Source: Aphidius gifuensis (lineage: Eukaryota > Arthropoda > Insecta > Hymenoptera > Braconidae). Taken from it: a DNA stretch of 64,000 nt. A program made the translations under genes and the position numbers. This document shows, one piece after another, positions 23,815 to 35,398 of this stretch. The stretch's first letter is position 1. The number at the start of each line of letters is the position of its first letter. The DNA is taken from contig NC_057792.1 in assembly GCF_014905175.1 (NCBI RefSeq), positions 7,812,001 through 7,876,000 on the forward strand, read 5' to 3'. The notes under the pieces were generated by a model. The model was not told where the DNA came from. It was given only the letters and a program-made list of their open reading frames with translations, and did not search any database.

Positions 23815-25290
23815 AATACAAGATGTCATGGATTCATAGATAAAATTTTCATGGTTAAGAGATAATCTTCATAGTAATTAGTCTTAAAAAGTCCAATTGT
23901 AAATGATTGTGAGCTCAAATTTCAACAATAAACAAAAAAAATTTGCTCTGGAAATGAAAAAAAATTAAAATATGAAAACTCCCCTGGTGGAAAAAAACTC
24001 TCCGGATATCTCCTGAATCGCTCCGGATTTCTACGTAATTGAGACTTCCGGAAATAGAGTTTTCTAATAAAAACCGCGGTCATTTAAAAAACAATTGATA
24101 TTCGTCAAGGCTTTGGAAACCTTGATAAGGACCCTGGTGGATTAGGATTTTTAATTTTTAATACTTTTAGGATTTAATCTAAAACTTTTTAGTCTTAATT
24201 ACTTTAGGTTTCAGACTAAAACCGCGAAATATTTGGAAACAAAACTCATTTTTTCTTGTGTCAAAATCCTATATTATCTCAATCCAAGAAAAATTTTGTC
24301 CAAAACCTCAAGATTTGAAAATTTACTTTTTTTTACATTGTGAAAATCTATCGCTTTTATTTCAAACTTTTTTTCTAGAAATAAAAAAAACAGGAATTTC
24401 TTATTTTTTTTCAAGAAATAGTGGTTTTTCCTCAGAGGCGATCAAATTTTGAAAAACACGTTTTTTAAGACTAATTCGACGTCTTTTCATAGCCAGAGTA
24501 TTTTCATTTTTCAATAACGCGGACTACTGGCCCCAACGAATGTTACTCAGATTTTTTTTTTAAAATACTTGTACTTCATCTTTACAAAATTGATAACATT
24601 ATCAAATGCTTTATTGCTTGGTTTTTTTTTTAGCTAAAAAAATAAATAATATTTGTTAAAATAAAAATATAATAATTATAAAATAATATATTTTCTTTTA
24701 ATTTTTTATTACTGTAACAATAGTTTTTAATATTAATTTTATTCACTCTCACGCACATCCATTACAGATCTTTTTACAAATAATCAGTACTTTGTATTCT
24801 TATTAGCCAGTAAGTATAATAAATACTATATAATCTTTAGAAAAAACGAAAAAAATAAATATTCATTAAGTTTAAGTGACTGTGTTGATTAAGTACTTCA
24901 GTGCATATTTTAAACATATATATATAAATATATATATATATTTTTCAAATATATTATTTTTGTATTTTCGCTGTGGTTTCTTAGATATTCTATCAAGGCC
25001 GATGAGCTGAGTATAAATAAAAATATATAAAATAAAATAAAAACAATATTGTAATCGTAAAAATTGGATAATGATGAATAATTGAGTAACAACCCGATAA
25101 TTCTCGTTAATTCTGACAAAAAATAATAATTTGGTTTTAAGGCTTATTCAAGCGAAAGAAACTATTGAAAAAAAATAATTTCAATCAGTTTTTTTTTCTT
25201 TGATATTTAGTTTGATGGTTTTTTTTTTTTTTTTTTTTTTCAATGATAACTTTAACAAACTAATCATGTTATCAGATTTCATAGAACTTT
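23815..25290. other. intergenic, with truncated CCCTGGTGG ends
   Basis: Two left-end fragments of the element F/G family occur in the same orientation (about 23984 with CTCTCCGGATATCTCC after it, and about 24131) without matching right ends. Otherwise AT-rich, with TA repeats at about 24918-24944 and a 23-base T run near 25220. The part nearest 25290 is probably the malectin 3' UTR. Confidence 0.45.
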
Positions 25291-26287
25291 TTACAACTTG
25301 CAGAGACAAAATAAAAGTGGTATAAATGCCCCAATTGCAACAAAAACCGGTATCATTATTGATGAATCATCAATTGAGTAAGGATCTGGTGTTCTGGGTC
25401 CACTTGTGTGTCTACTTTTAACTGGTACTTCTTCTTCTTCTTCAGTTAGATCTGAATATTCTTCTGGTTCCTGAACAATTGGATCCAATTGTGGTACATC
25501 TATAAACAGAAAATTAAATTATTAAATAATATTAAGTAAGGATATTATTAAACTTTTTATATTGTTTTATTAATTAAAAAAAAACCCATACCATCAATTG
25601 ATCCTTTTATTACTGCAATTGCATTAATTTTTGGATTATCTCGATGTCCTTTTATAAATTCAACACGTATTTTACCACCAAGTATTTCAGAATCTGCATC
25701 ATTATAAAATAATTTACCATTCAGTACTGTGAATGATACGTACTCATCATGTGATCTTCCACGTCCAACTTTGTCAAAAATATCAAGCTCAGTTACAACA
25801 GTGTGATCACCATTTAGAACAACGTCAAAAACCTTTAAGATATATATTTTATAAATAAATTTGGTGAATTATGTAAGGAAAGATAAAATATAAAATAAAT
25901 TAGAATTATTTTTACTTTCATATTTGCAGAGTTAAAATAAACTTCACAAAATTTCAATATCATAACATAGTCTCCGTCTTCAGTTACTGGAATATCATAT
26001 CCAAATGTTGAGTGATGATATCTCTCAGTTTGATAAAGTACTTGATCCATTGGATGTACTCTGTCAATTATCAATTGTTTTCCATAATCTGATGATGTAC
26101 CAACTTTATCCATTAATGGATCACGCATGTATTTAATGCCATGACTATCAATAAATGTATCACCACCAGCATTTATTGCATAAACAACCTCTAAACATTC
26201 AGCTTTATCAATACCAAGCAAATTTATTGCCAACAATATTGAACAAGTCCATATATTCCATTTCATGTTTTTCTTCATATCATTCAA
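25291..26287 (-). CDS. MLEC: malectin, ER carbohydrate-binding membrane protein
   Basis: Three exons: 26287-25916, 25832-25592, 25499-25291, giving 273 residues (human protein 292). Malectin is a type I ER membrane lectin that binds di-glucosylated N-glycans and works with ribophorin I in glycoprotein quality control. Visible: signal peptide (about residues 8-31), VYAINAGGDTF (35-45), SDYGKQL, LYQTERY (84-90), TFGYD, LKFCEVYF (111-118) and later a DNPK tract. The luminal domain is followed by an acidic EEEEE stretch, the conserved SGPRTPDPYS motif and a C-terminal membrane helix ending FCLCKL, as in animal malectins. GT-AG sites fit all junctions (phase 0, then phase 1). Three in-frame ATGs (codons 1, 4, 8) could each start it. 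It is head to head with RTCB, 1.5 kb away. Confidence 0.95.
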
Positions 26288-27831
26288 TATTTTGTTTATC
26301 TAAAAATTAATATTTTTTTAATTCTTTAAGCATAAATTATAATTATTGAAAGATTTCTTGTGTTTATTATTATAAGTATAAATTTATATTTTTTTTTTTT
26401 GTTACAGGTTATATCACACAATTATCAGTTTACCTTTTTTAAATTTTATTTTTTTTTTGTTATAAAATCAAAATATTATGATTTGTTTATACACTGACAA
26501 GAATTATTAATTGACACATTTTTCTTCATTCAAAACCGGCTGAAAAAAAACTTGACTAGATGTTTTTTTTATGTTTTCTTTGAAATATGCCACGTACAGT
26601 AGCCACGTAATAATACAGTTGTTATCAGTATCCTACATTCCATACTAGACAAATTCCGGGGTGCATTGGGTTTCCCAGAATCCAAGACATGGCGAGGGTG
26701 GGGCAGTGATGGGTATTTGGGTAATTCGACGATTTTATGAGTATCATACAATCAGACGTATTAGGTGCGTTACAGGGATTGTAGGTTCTCACTTAACGAT
26801 CCTCTCTACTTTTTTCCCTTTTTTCTTCTGATTTGCGTGGAATTGGAAGCGCAATAACGAAATTTCACGCAAGTTTTAGAGTATCAAGAGGGATCGCTAG
26901 AGGTGGGGATACCCGCAGGCTCCCGCAAGTCAAAGAACGCACCTATTATTTGTATAATACTGTATCGAATACAGTTTTGAGTATCGAATTATCGATACCT
27001 CTATCGATGAAAAGCAGATTTTTAAACAGCTTATAATTGAATAATTATTATAATTAACATTAAATAACATCAAATTTAGTTTTTGTCGACTGTGTTTAAT
27101 AAATTTTTGAGAAGAATCTGGCTTTTTTTAATTTAAATGGAAGTTCATTCTTAAAGAAAAAGTTAAACTGGAAAAATTCAGCTGTTAAAATAGAAAATAA
27201 TATTTTAATTGTAAATCCAATAAGAGTTCATGAAAATAATTCAATAAAGAGTTTGATCAATAAAAATTATCAATTGTTTTTATCGACCTCACATTATTGC
27301 ACTTGCGGCATATACAACAGATTTTTTTTAGTTCTTTTTTTTTTTTTTTTTCGATTTATCATTTTGTTTTATTCAAGTTTTTCAAGCCACAATTTATTCA
27401 TTCGTTGATAAATATGGAGCAATGACATCCAGTAAAAAACGTATACGTTCTAATATGAAATCAATTTTGTATGAAATATATTTTAATATGTTTAATACAG
27501 TTTAATAATTAATCCAGATATTAATATGAAGTATTAAACATGTGCTAAAAAACGTTTAAAATGGCGTCGGAGGTATTTATCCTACAGTTTCTTACAGTAT
27601 CTTACTGTAGGTGTACGAAATCTCAGAAATTGACTATTTACCCAACACTGCTACATATTTATACAACTATTTATATTATTTATTTATTTACGTAGATCAA
27701 GTTTACAAATAACCTCCAACAAAATATAATATTAAAAAATTTATAAACCTGTAATTGTTTTTTTTTTTGGAGCTGACCGAAAAAATTACTTTTTGAAATA
27801 TTTTATATTTCAAATATTATATTATTTTACA
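26288..27831. other. shared upstream region of malectin and RTCB
   Basis: A 1.54-kb divergent intergenic region. It holds a possible 182-bp miniature element (26763-26944) and a GC-richer patch around 26590-26950. I saw no clear TATA box for either gene. The promoters are presumably here. Confidence 0.5.
26763..26944. mobile_element. possible miniature element (AGGTGCGTT ends)
   Basis: AGGTGCGTT at the left is matched by AACGCACCT at the right, and ATT occurs directly outside both ends (26760-26762, 26945-26947). The terminal AGGTGC and 3-bp A/T duplication resemble the 253-bp family at 33-41 kb. The inverted repeat is only 9 bp, so chance cannot be excluded. Confidence 0.4.
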
Positions 27832-29786
27832 ATGGTTGTAAGATCATATGAAGATGAGCTTCACTATCTAGAGAGGTTAACAGATTATTCTTTCAGAATT
27901 AAAAAAGGCTTTCAGCCAAACATGAAGGTAAATATTGTTTTATTTATATTAGAAATATTGTTCATCGAATACAATCATAATAAAATGTAAACAACTTTTT
28001 TTTTGACAGGTAGAGGGTATTTTTTATGTTAACAAGCAACTAGAATCATTGATGTTAGATGAGTTAAAACAATCATGTCGCCCTGGAAATGTTGGTGGTT
28101 TTTTACCAGGTGTAAAACAAATTGCAAATGTAGCAGCTCTTCCGGGAATTGTTGGAAGATCAGTTGGTCTTCCAGATGTTCATGCAGGCTATGGATTTGC
28201 TATTGGTAAATTTTTAAATGTACTTCTTTAAACTTCTTTATTCTAATAGAAGACTGGAATACAGAATTGACAATGAACTGAATGTTTTGTTAATTTTTTT
28301 TTATTGCTATCAATTTCAGGGAATATGGCAGCTTTTGACATGAACGATCCAAAATCAATTGTTTCTCCGGGAGGTGTTGGTTTTGATATAAATTGTGGTG
28401 TTCGTCTCTTGAGAACGAATTTATTTGAAAAAGATGTTCTGCCATACAAGGAAAAAATTGCTCAAAGTATGTTCGATCATATTCCGGTTGGAATTGGTTC
28501 AAAAGGTATAATTCCAATGAAAGCAAGAGATTTGGAGGAGGCTTTAGAGATGGGTATGGATTGGTCATTACGTGAAGGATACAGTTGGGCTGAAGACAAA
28601 GAACACTGTGAAGAAAATGGTAGAATGTTAACTGCCGATTCATCAAAGGTCTCAACAAGAGCTAAAAAAAGAGGCTTACCTCAGGTACAAATATACAAAA
28701 TATATACTTTTATTCATAGAAAAAAATAATAAAATGATCAATTATGTTTTTTTAAAGCTGGGAACACTTGGTGCTGGTAATCATTATGCTGAAATACAAG
28801 TTGTTGATGAAATTTATAATAAATCAGCAGCGTGTAAAATGGGAATTGAAGAAAAAGGACAAGTTTGTATAATGATACATTCAGGAAGTCGTGGTTTTGG
28901 TCATCAGGTTGCAACTGAAGCTCTGGTTAGAATGGAAAAAGTTATGTCAAGAGATAAAATTGAAGTTAATGATAGACAACTTGCATGTGCACAAATTAAT
29001 TCTGAAGAAGGACAAGATTATTTAAAAGCAATGGCTGCTGCTGCAAATTATGCTTGGGTCAATAGAAGTTCTATGACATTTCTCACACGACAAGCATTCG
29101 CAAAACAATTTAATGTTTCTCCTGATGATTTAGACATGCAAGTTATTTATGATGTGTCACATAACATTGCAAAAGTTGAAGAACACATGGTTGATGGAAG
29201 ACCTAAAACACTATTGGTTCATAGAAAAGTTCGTTGACATATTTTATTTTATGATAATTAATATTAGATAATTTTTTTTGTATTATTTAATGTAACTATG
29301 TGTTAATTTTTTATTTTAGGGTGCAACAAGAGCTTTTCCACCTCATCATCCTCTTATTCCAGTGGATTACCAACTTACTGGCCAACCGGTACTTATAGGT
29401 GGTACAATGGGTACCTGCAGTTATGTTTTAACTGGAACAGAAAAAGGAATGCAAGAGACATTTGGATCAACATGTCATGGAGCTGTAAGGGTTTTTTGTT
29501 TGTAATTTATTTCAACCATTGTGAAGCAATATAAAAATTATAATTTATGTCATTGTAGGGTCGAGCATTTTCAAGAGCAAAATCTAGAAGAAATCTCGAT
29601 TACACCGCTGTACTTAACAAGCTTGAAGAAATGGGAATTTCTATCAGAGTTGCATCTCCAAAATTAGTCATGGAAGAGGCTCCAGAGTCTTATAAAAATG
29701 TAACAGATGTTGTTAATACTTGTGATGGCGCTGGTATTTCTAAAAAATGCATCAAACTTCGACCAATTGCTGTTATCAAAGGATAA
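27832..29786 (+). CDS. RTCB: RNA-splicing ligase RtcB homologue
   Basis: Six exons: 27832-27927, 28010-28205, 28320-28684, 28758-29228, 29320-29484, 29559-29786, coding 506 residues (human 505). RTCB is the catalytic subunit of the tRNA ligase complex. It joins tRNA exon halves and the XBP1/HAC1-type mRNA after IRE1 cleavage, using GTP and Mn2+. Visible: GLPDVHAGYGFAIG, VGFDINCGVRLL with the metal-binding Cys123, the LGTLGAGNHYAEIQ tract, HSGSRGFGHQ, YDVSHNIAKVE, and STCHGAGRAFSRAKSRR with His429, the residue that carries GMP. All junctions are GT-AG and the frame is uninterrupted. The start is supported by similarity right from the N-terminus (RSYEDELHYLE). It is tail to tail with the MINPP1-type gene. 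Confidence 0.97.
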
Positions 29787-30777
29787 ATTGTCTAAATAAG
29801 TAGAGTAAAATTTTCTTTTTTTAAGCTTTTGGGTTCGTTTTTCATACCCAAAAGTTAATGAATCTAAGATGAAAGCGAAACAAAGTTATTTTTTGTTTTG
29901 TGATATATTTATTATTTATTTTTTTTGTCATTTTTTTATATATTTTATATATACTTACCTACATTTTTTTTTTTTTTGGAGTATAAAAACTACAAATGTT
30001 TGCGACTTGGATACTAATTAAAATATCTTCTCAAGATTTTCCTTACGAAACAAAATTTTGATAATAATCTGTTCCTTATTTATATCCATAAGTAATAGTT
30101 TCAATTCAAATTGCTCAAAGAAGTGATTCCATGTATGTACTTGCTAATTTCTACTGTCTCAAATACAGATTATTTTCTCATTATATTACTAAACTCAGCT
30201 ATTCGCTGACTGATTGAGTGATGAGCTGACTCACGAGTCACAACTAAAATTCAGTTAGCCAAAGAAGGTCCTGGAAAAGTGGAATTATACACTACGTTGC
30301 CAATAAAAAAAATAAAGTCTGAACTAACTAAAAAAATAAATATAATGTGTTATTAATTTCTATACCTCTTTTCACTTCTCGTGCTTTGTGTATTAAATGG
30401 TGAACCAAAAAACAAAACCATTAGAATCAAGAGATATAAAAAAATAGAATTTATTTGTACATTTTCTGATGATCATTGACAGGTTTATGAATATTGACAA
30501 AAAAAAAAAAAAAACTATATATCTATTTTGTTGTAATTTATCACATAATTTTATAATATCTTATAACAATGGTAATAAATATTATTATTAAACAAAATAT
30601 GAAAGTTGATATTACTCCTGGCTTAAATCATCTAGATTGTTCACATTTATAACAATGATAGTGATATTATTTCACAAATTGCAAAATTCATTTATAGAAA
30701 AAAAAATATATTATCAAAATATTATAATTATTTTATATGATTAACTTTTATAAAACTAAAAAAAAAAACAAAGAAAT
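29787..30777. other. convergent spacer between RTCB and MINPP1-like gene
   Basis: About 990 bp between two converging stop codons. It presumably contains both 3' UTRs. No gene or recognisable repeat was found; A and T runs are common. Confidence 0.5.
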
Positions 30778-33220
30778 TTACTCATGAGATGGGTTTGCGA
30801 GTGCACACATTTTTTGGAAATTACAATTTTCAGGTACAAGAGGGTAGTTATTTTTCATCGTATCAAGTGGACAAGGAGTATTCTTTGGACAGCCTGGAAG
30901 ATTGAGAATTCGTTCTTGATGTTGCACGATAATTCCAGGACCAGTATCACAACTTAAACATAGAAATTAATAAATTTTTTTTTTTTTTATTTTAAGAAAA
31001 CCATCAACTTTTATATTAAAAAAAAAAAAAGAAAACAAATTACTCGTAAAGTATAAACGCAAAATTGGTTGCAAAAGTATTAATTAAACTTGTTCGCCAA
31101 TTTCGATTTCTTGATTTTTCAAATGTGTCATAACGTAGCGGAAACTCATCTTTTATAATATTTAAGAGTGCAAATGTTTTTAGTATATTTGAAGTGTGTG
31201 AAAAATATGCTGATATTTTATATTCTTGTCGCTCATCGGTAAAAAATGTAAACATATCCACAAGAACAGGACAAGCTTGTTCGTAATTTAACGGATATCC
31301 ATAACCATCAGTCCAGTATGTCTTCAAATCTTTTATAAACTCAAATATCTAAAATAAAAAGTATGCAAATAGCAGCATGAGCAAAAACGTATATGAAGAA
31401 TAAATTTAAAAAAAAATACATAATAAAATAGGAGTTGTATATTCTATTGAATAAACTATCTTGTATAATTACTTTATAGTCAGATGATTTTAACAAGCAC
31501 CATGCGGACTTGGTTTTATTCCAGGCTGTTTCATATGAACACACGTCATAAATGAGCCGAGCGGTTTCTAAAAAATATTAAATCACATACCTATTAAAAA
31601 AAAAAAGTTTGAGTTTCAGTAAAAACAAAATTACCTAATGTTACTTTAACTCCCAATCGAGCTGAAAGATCATCAAGCATTTTTCGAACCACAGTGCTAC
31701 TTTCAAACATTTCATATTGCTCAGAAGCCGTTCGGTTGTTATTTACCCAATCTAGCCAACTATCGCAAGTACTAGAAAACTGTAATGAAAAAAAAATAAT
31801 TATTTTAATTTTATAAATTTGAAGGCCTGCATGCAACAACACTATGTTCGATCGGAAACGGGTAAAAGTAGTGTTCAACGGCCAAGGGAGACTATGAATT
31901 ATGAAAATTTATATTGTCCCTTGGCCATTGAACAATTTTTCTACCAGTTTTCGAGCGCGTAGTGTGTTGTTGCAAGTAGACCATCAATTATTGTATACCG
32001 TTTTTATCCTCCGATTTATGTCAGATTTTACATTTCTTTTAACAAAGTAGTATCATGTTTATTACTATAATTATAATTGTAATTTTTCTATTTTCAGTGA
32101 AAACTAAAAAGTTGAAAAATTTAAACTAAAAAAAGCCGATGTATCTAATATTCCTCGAAATATCAAATTTCATAGATACTTTATACTCCAAATCGGTAAC
32201 ATTTAAACAACCGCAAACAGCAAACACAAGTGTAAAAAAAAAAAAAAATTTACTTGTAAAACTGCATCTTTTGATACTGGTTTTGGTAGCCAAACTTTTT
32301 GAAAACTATTATTACCAGATAAACCAATAGTAAAATATCGAGCACTTTCAGCTGTTCTCTGCTTGTTAGTGAATTTTAACTACAATTAAAATGACTTAGT
32401 TAAAAAAATTTTTCAAGTTTTTAATAATGACAATTTGCTTACCTTGATTGTCTGATTGGTGAATTTTTTCGGCATAAGATTTGGAAATCTTGACTGATAT
32501 CTTTGTCCGAGACCAAACAATTCCTGTTCTCCTTCTTTAACCAACATTCTTGGTTGACTTGCTTCCGTAAATTGTGTTTTCCAATTTTTTAGTCTATTAA
32601 TTTGTACTGTTGATAAGTTACATTTAGAAAGATTGCACTTAGTCAATATTTGATCACGCAGTAGCTGAAGATTTTTTGTTTCAGAAAGTATATTTGGTTC
32701 TGGTAAGCGTGCTCCATGGCGAATCATAAACCAAATTTTTTTGGCTGTACAACCTACAATAAACATAAAATTAAAAAAAAAAAAAAGTAAAAATGAAGAA
32801 TGTATAAGTCAAACTAAGTTTGCTGGAGATTAATTTTTTAAAGAACAAAATTGGTATTTCTAGTCTGTTTTTAAGAACATGTGATTTTCAATAATAATTT
32901 CAAGACTAAATTAAAATAAATAAATAAATAAAGAGTAATGAAAATATTCGTGTATATGATGAACAAGTAAATACCAATTTTTACATGTATAGTTTGAAAA
33001 AAATTAAATTAAATAAATTAAATAGCTATATATTACCCTTAAATTTGATTTCAGTCTCATTATTGTTTGCTACGAATCTATAAGGTGTCCTTGTATTTAA
33101 TCTGCACCTATAACTTGCGAAGTTTTTTGAACATTTAAAATCACTCTTGCTTGCAAAACCTACTGCAATTAGTTGAATAAATACATAATAAACAATACAA
33201 CAGTGTATTCTATTTTTCAT
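30778..33220 (-). CDS. multiple inositol polyphosphate phosphatase 1-like
   Basis: Seven exons: 33220-33037, 32753-32443, 32379-32254, 31779-31635, 31567-31473, 31348-31044, 30952-30778, coding 446 residues. This is a histidine acid phosphatase of the MINPP1 type, which removes phosphates from InsP6/InsP5 and related substrates in the ER or outside the cell. Visible: signal peptide (about residues 1-23), the catalytic RHGARLP motif (73-79), TAESARYF, SAWCLL and several cysteines fitting the family. Where MINPP1 enzymes have His-Ala-Glu as the proton donor, this protein reads SHTSN (His338), so the usual Glu is absent. The C-terminus ends PSHE without a KDEL-like ER retention signal, which suggests secretion. 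Exon joins follow GT-AG with matching phases. Activity on inositol phosphates is uncertain because of the changed motif. Confidence 0.88.
31827..31979. mobile_element. palindromic miniature element in a MINPP1-like intron
   Basis: Within intron 3. Left arm CTGCATGCAACAACACTATG and, near 31878, CGGCCAAGGGA; the right arm has the complement, TCCCTTGGCCATTG through TGTTGTTGCAAGTAG. The arms are about 60 bp each, total about 153 bp. No coding capacity. Confidence 0.6.
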
Positions 33221-33379
33221 ATTTATAGTTCATAACAATAAAATCACTTGTAATAAACTTTCTACAATACTTGGTCAATTTGACAATAACCTTTACTTGA
33301 CTGCATGTTATGATTAGTCATTATAATGGAACAGCATTGATAAATCATAAATATGATAAACATTAAATATTGACAAATA
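33221..33379. other. upstream region of the MINPP1-like gene
   Basis: Only 159 bp separate the start codon from the first inserted miniature element, so the native promoter may be short or interrupted. Confidence 0.4.
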
Positions 33380-33632
33380 AGGTGCTTTCTTTTGGGTGTT
33401 TATTTTTTTTCCTGTTTATTTTCACGCATGCGCAGTTGAATGCGTAGTCAGCAAATAGTCATTTTGCAACAGCGTAGGACATAAGGGGCTGGATCAGCCA
33501 TGTTTCAATTTTTATTTTTTAAGAATTATTTGTTCGACGCCACTGTTCTCTTCTCATGTTTGCATAATATGCGCATGTGCATGATCATGCGCATTAAAGT
33601 GAAAAAAAATAAATACACAAAAGAAAGCACCT
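33380..33632 (+). mobile_element. miniature element M1, copy 1 (253 bp)
   Basis: Ends AGGTGCTTTCTTTTG and AAAAGAAAGCACCT, flanked by ATA on both sides. The interior has CpG-rich CGCATGCGCAG and CATGATCATGCGCA tracts and the marker GGGGCTGGATCAGCC. Two further intact copies are exactly the same length. Confidence 0.8.
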
Positions 33633-33723
33633 ATAGAGTAAAACCGGCAAAAAGAATAACGAGTTATTTTATGCGCATGCGCGAATGTTGCATCAGCAGT
33701 CCAATTCACAGTACCCGTATTCA

Positions 33724-34726
33724 GCAGTCCAATTCACAGGGCAAATTTTTTACAATTTAGGGCTTTTTTTTGCCGGTGATGGCGCTTGTCAAATTTTTTT
33801 TATATAGATTTCACATACAAAATAGAGTGGGTATAAGTAGAGTGGTGCCAACAGCGAAAAGCTGCCCAGAAGTGACGTATATTTTACGGAAACATTTAGT
33901 GCCCTCTGCACCAAACATGGCGTCTGGCGGTCTGGTTATGAATATTATTAATGTTTGTTGTAATAAATAAAGTGACACAGAGTAAATAAAAGTATGCAAG
34001 CAGTATGAACAAATTGATTTTAATTTTAAAAAAGTGATAGATTACAGTAAGTATATAATTAATTTATATAAGTATATTATTAATTTATATAAATTTTGAG
34101 TATTCAATACCAACGTAAATTTTTTTTTAATTATGTAAAATGGTTGGAATTGACAACATTAAAATCAATTAATAAAAATAAAAATATTATTTGTCAGTTT
34201 ATCTGTAGTGTTTTGCCTCTTCAAATATCTATATTTCTATCATATTTATATTGAAATTATAATAATATATAAATTTAATAATTATAACCATACTATATAT
34301 ATAATATCAGAATATATAGGTATATTTATATCAGTTAAATTCAAATAAGTTTTTATAAATATAATTTGAATATGATTAAAATAAGTTATTAATATAGCTG
34401 TGTTTATTTAAGTTATTTATTGAATTATTAAATAAATAATTCAATAATTAATTTAAGAATAATTTAATAATTAAAAATATAAATTATTCTTTATTTAAAA
34501 TATATATTTACTTAATTTATATATTAAATTAATTCTTTTCCTTCTAAACTGTTCAAAACTCCCTCTTCTCCCCACTCCATACAAAAAGCAGGAAATGGCG
34601 GACCAATCAAAAACCAGACGGCTATTGGCACCACTCTACTTATACCCACTCTAATACAAAAGCTCTACTAGCGCCGCCAGTAGAGGAAAAAAGCCCTAAA
34701 TTGTAATGCCCTGTGAATTGGACCGC
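33724..34726. mobile_element. miniature element M2 (164 bp) split by a hAT-like insert
   Basis: Starts GCAGTCCAATTCACAGGGC and ends with the near complement GCCCTGTGAATTGGACCGC. Without the inner element and its 8-bp duplication it is 164 bp, the same as the copies at 34725 and 38068. It is almost wholly palindromic. The 11-bp sequence ACCCGTATTCA occurs directly outside each end. Confidence 0.75.
33823..34653. mobile_element. hAT-like non-autonomous element
   Basis: Ends TAGAGTGGGTATAAGTAGAG and the complement CTCTACTTATACCCACTCTA (28-bp inverted repeat reaching TGGTGCCA inward). It is flanked by an exact 8-bp direct repeat ATACAAAA (33815-33822, 34654-34661) that restores the M2 sequence when one copy is removed. 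831 bp, AT-rich centre, no transposase. Confidence 0.85.
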
Positions 34727-34888
34727 ACCCGTATTCACAGGGCAAATTTTATACAATTTAGAGCTTTTTTTTGCCACTGATGGCGCTTATAAATTTTTTT
34801 TTATATAGATTTTACATATAAAGGCTCCACGAGCGTCACCGGTGGATGAAAAAAGCCCTAAATTGTAATGCCCTGTGAATACGGGTGC
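34725..34888. mobile_element. miniature element M2 variant (164 bp)
   Basis: GCACCCGTATTCACAGGGC at the left and GCCCTGTGAATACGGGTGC at the right. Same interior as M2 but with different outermost bases (ACCCGTATT in place of AGTCCAATT). It adjoins the split copy directly. A further diverged relative follows to about 35043. Confidence 0.7.
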
Positions 34889-35145
34889 TGCAGAGGATAT
34901 TCTCATTAAGGCGTTTTTTTTCCGATGGTGGCGTTTGTGGAGCTTTTCTATGTGAAATCTATATAAAAAAAATTTTGTCAAGCGCTATCAGCGGACAAAA
35001 AAAGCCCTAATGAGAACAATTTTGCCCCGTGAATACGGGTGCAGGGCATTACAAGTCATACTGCTCGACAAAAATCTTTTGTGCATGTCCGAATTATTAT
35101 TCGAGTAGGAGCTCGGAAACATTCGGCAACGCACACAAATTCATT

Positions 35146-35398
35146 AGGTACTTTCTTTTGTGTATTTATTTTTTTTCACTTTAATGCGCATGATCATGCA
35201 CATGCGCCTGTCATGCAAACTTGTTGAGAAAACAGTGGCGTTGAACAAATAATTTTTCAAAAATAAGAATTAAAACATGGCTGATCCAGCCCCTAATGTC
35301 CTACGCTGTTGCAAACTGACTTTTTGCTGACTGCGCATTCAATTGCGCATGCGCGAAAATAAACAGGAAAAAAAATAAACACCCAAAAGAAAGCACCT
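35146..35398 (-). mobile_element. miniature element M1, copy 2 (253 bp)
   Basis: Inverted relative to copy 1. Ends AGGTACTTTCTTTTG and AAAAGAAAGCACCT, flanked by ATT on both sides (35143-35145, 35399-35401). Length identical to copies 1 and 3. Confidence 0.8.

Noticed and set aside
26569..27036. Possible small RNA gene or SINE in the GC-richer patch upstream of RTCB
   Set aside because: No A/B boxes, snRNA Sm site or stable cloverleaf could be made out; only a tentative miniature element was kept.
28290..28658. Minus-strand open frame opposite RTCB
   Set aside because: It overlaps confidently spliced RTCB exons and shows no recognisable protein.
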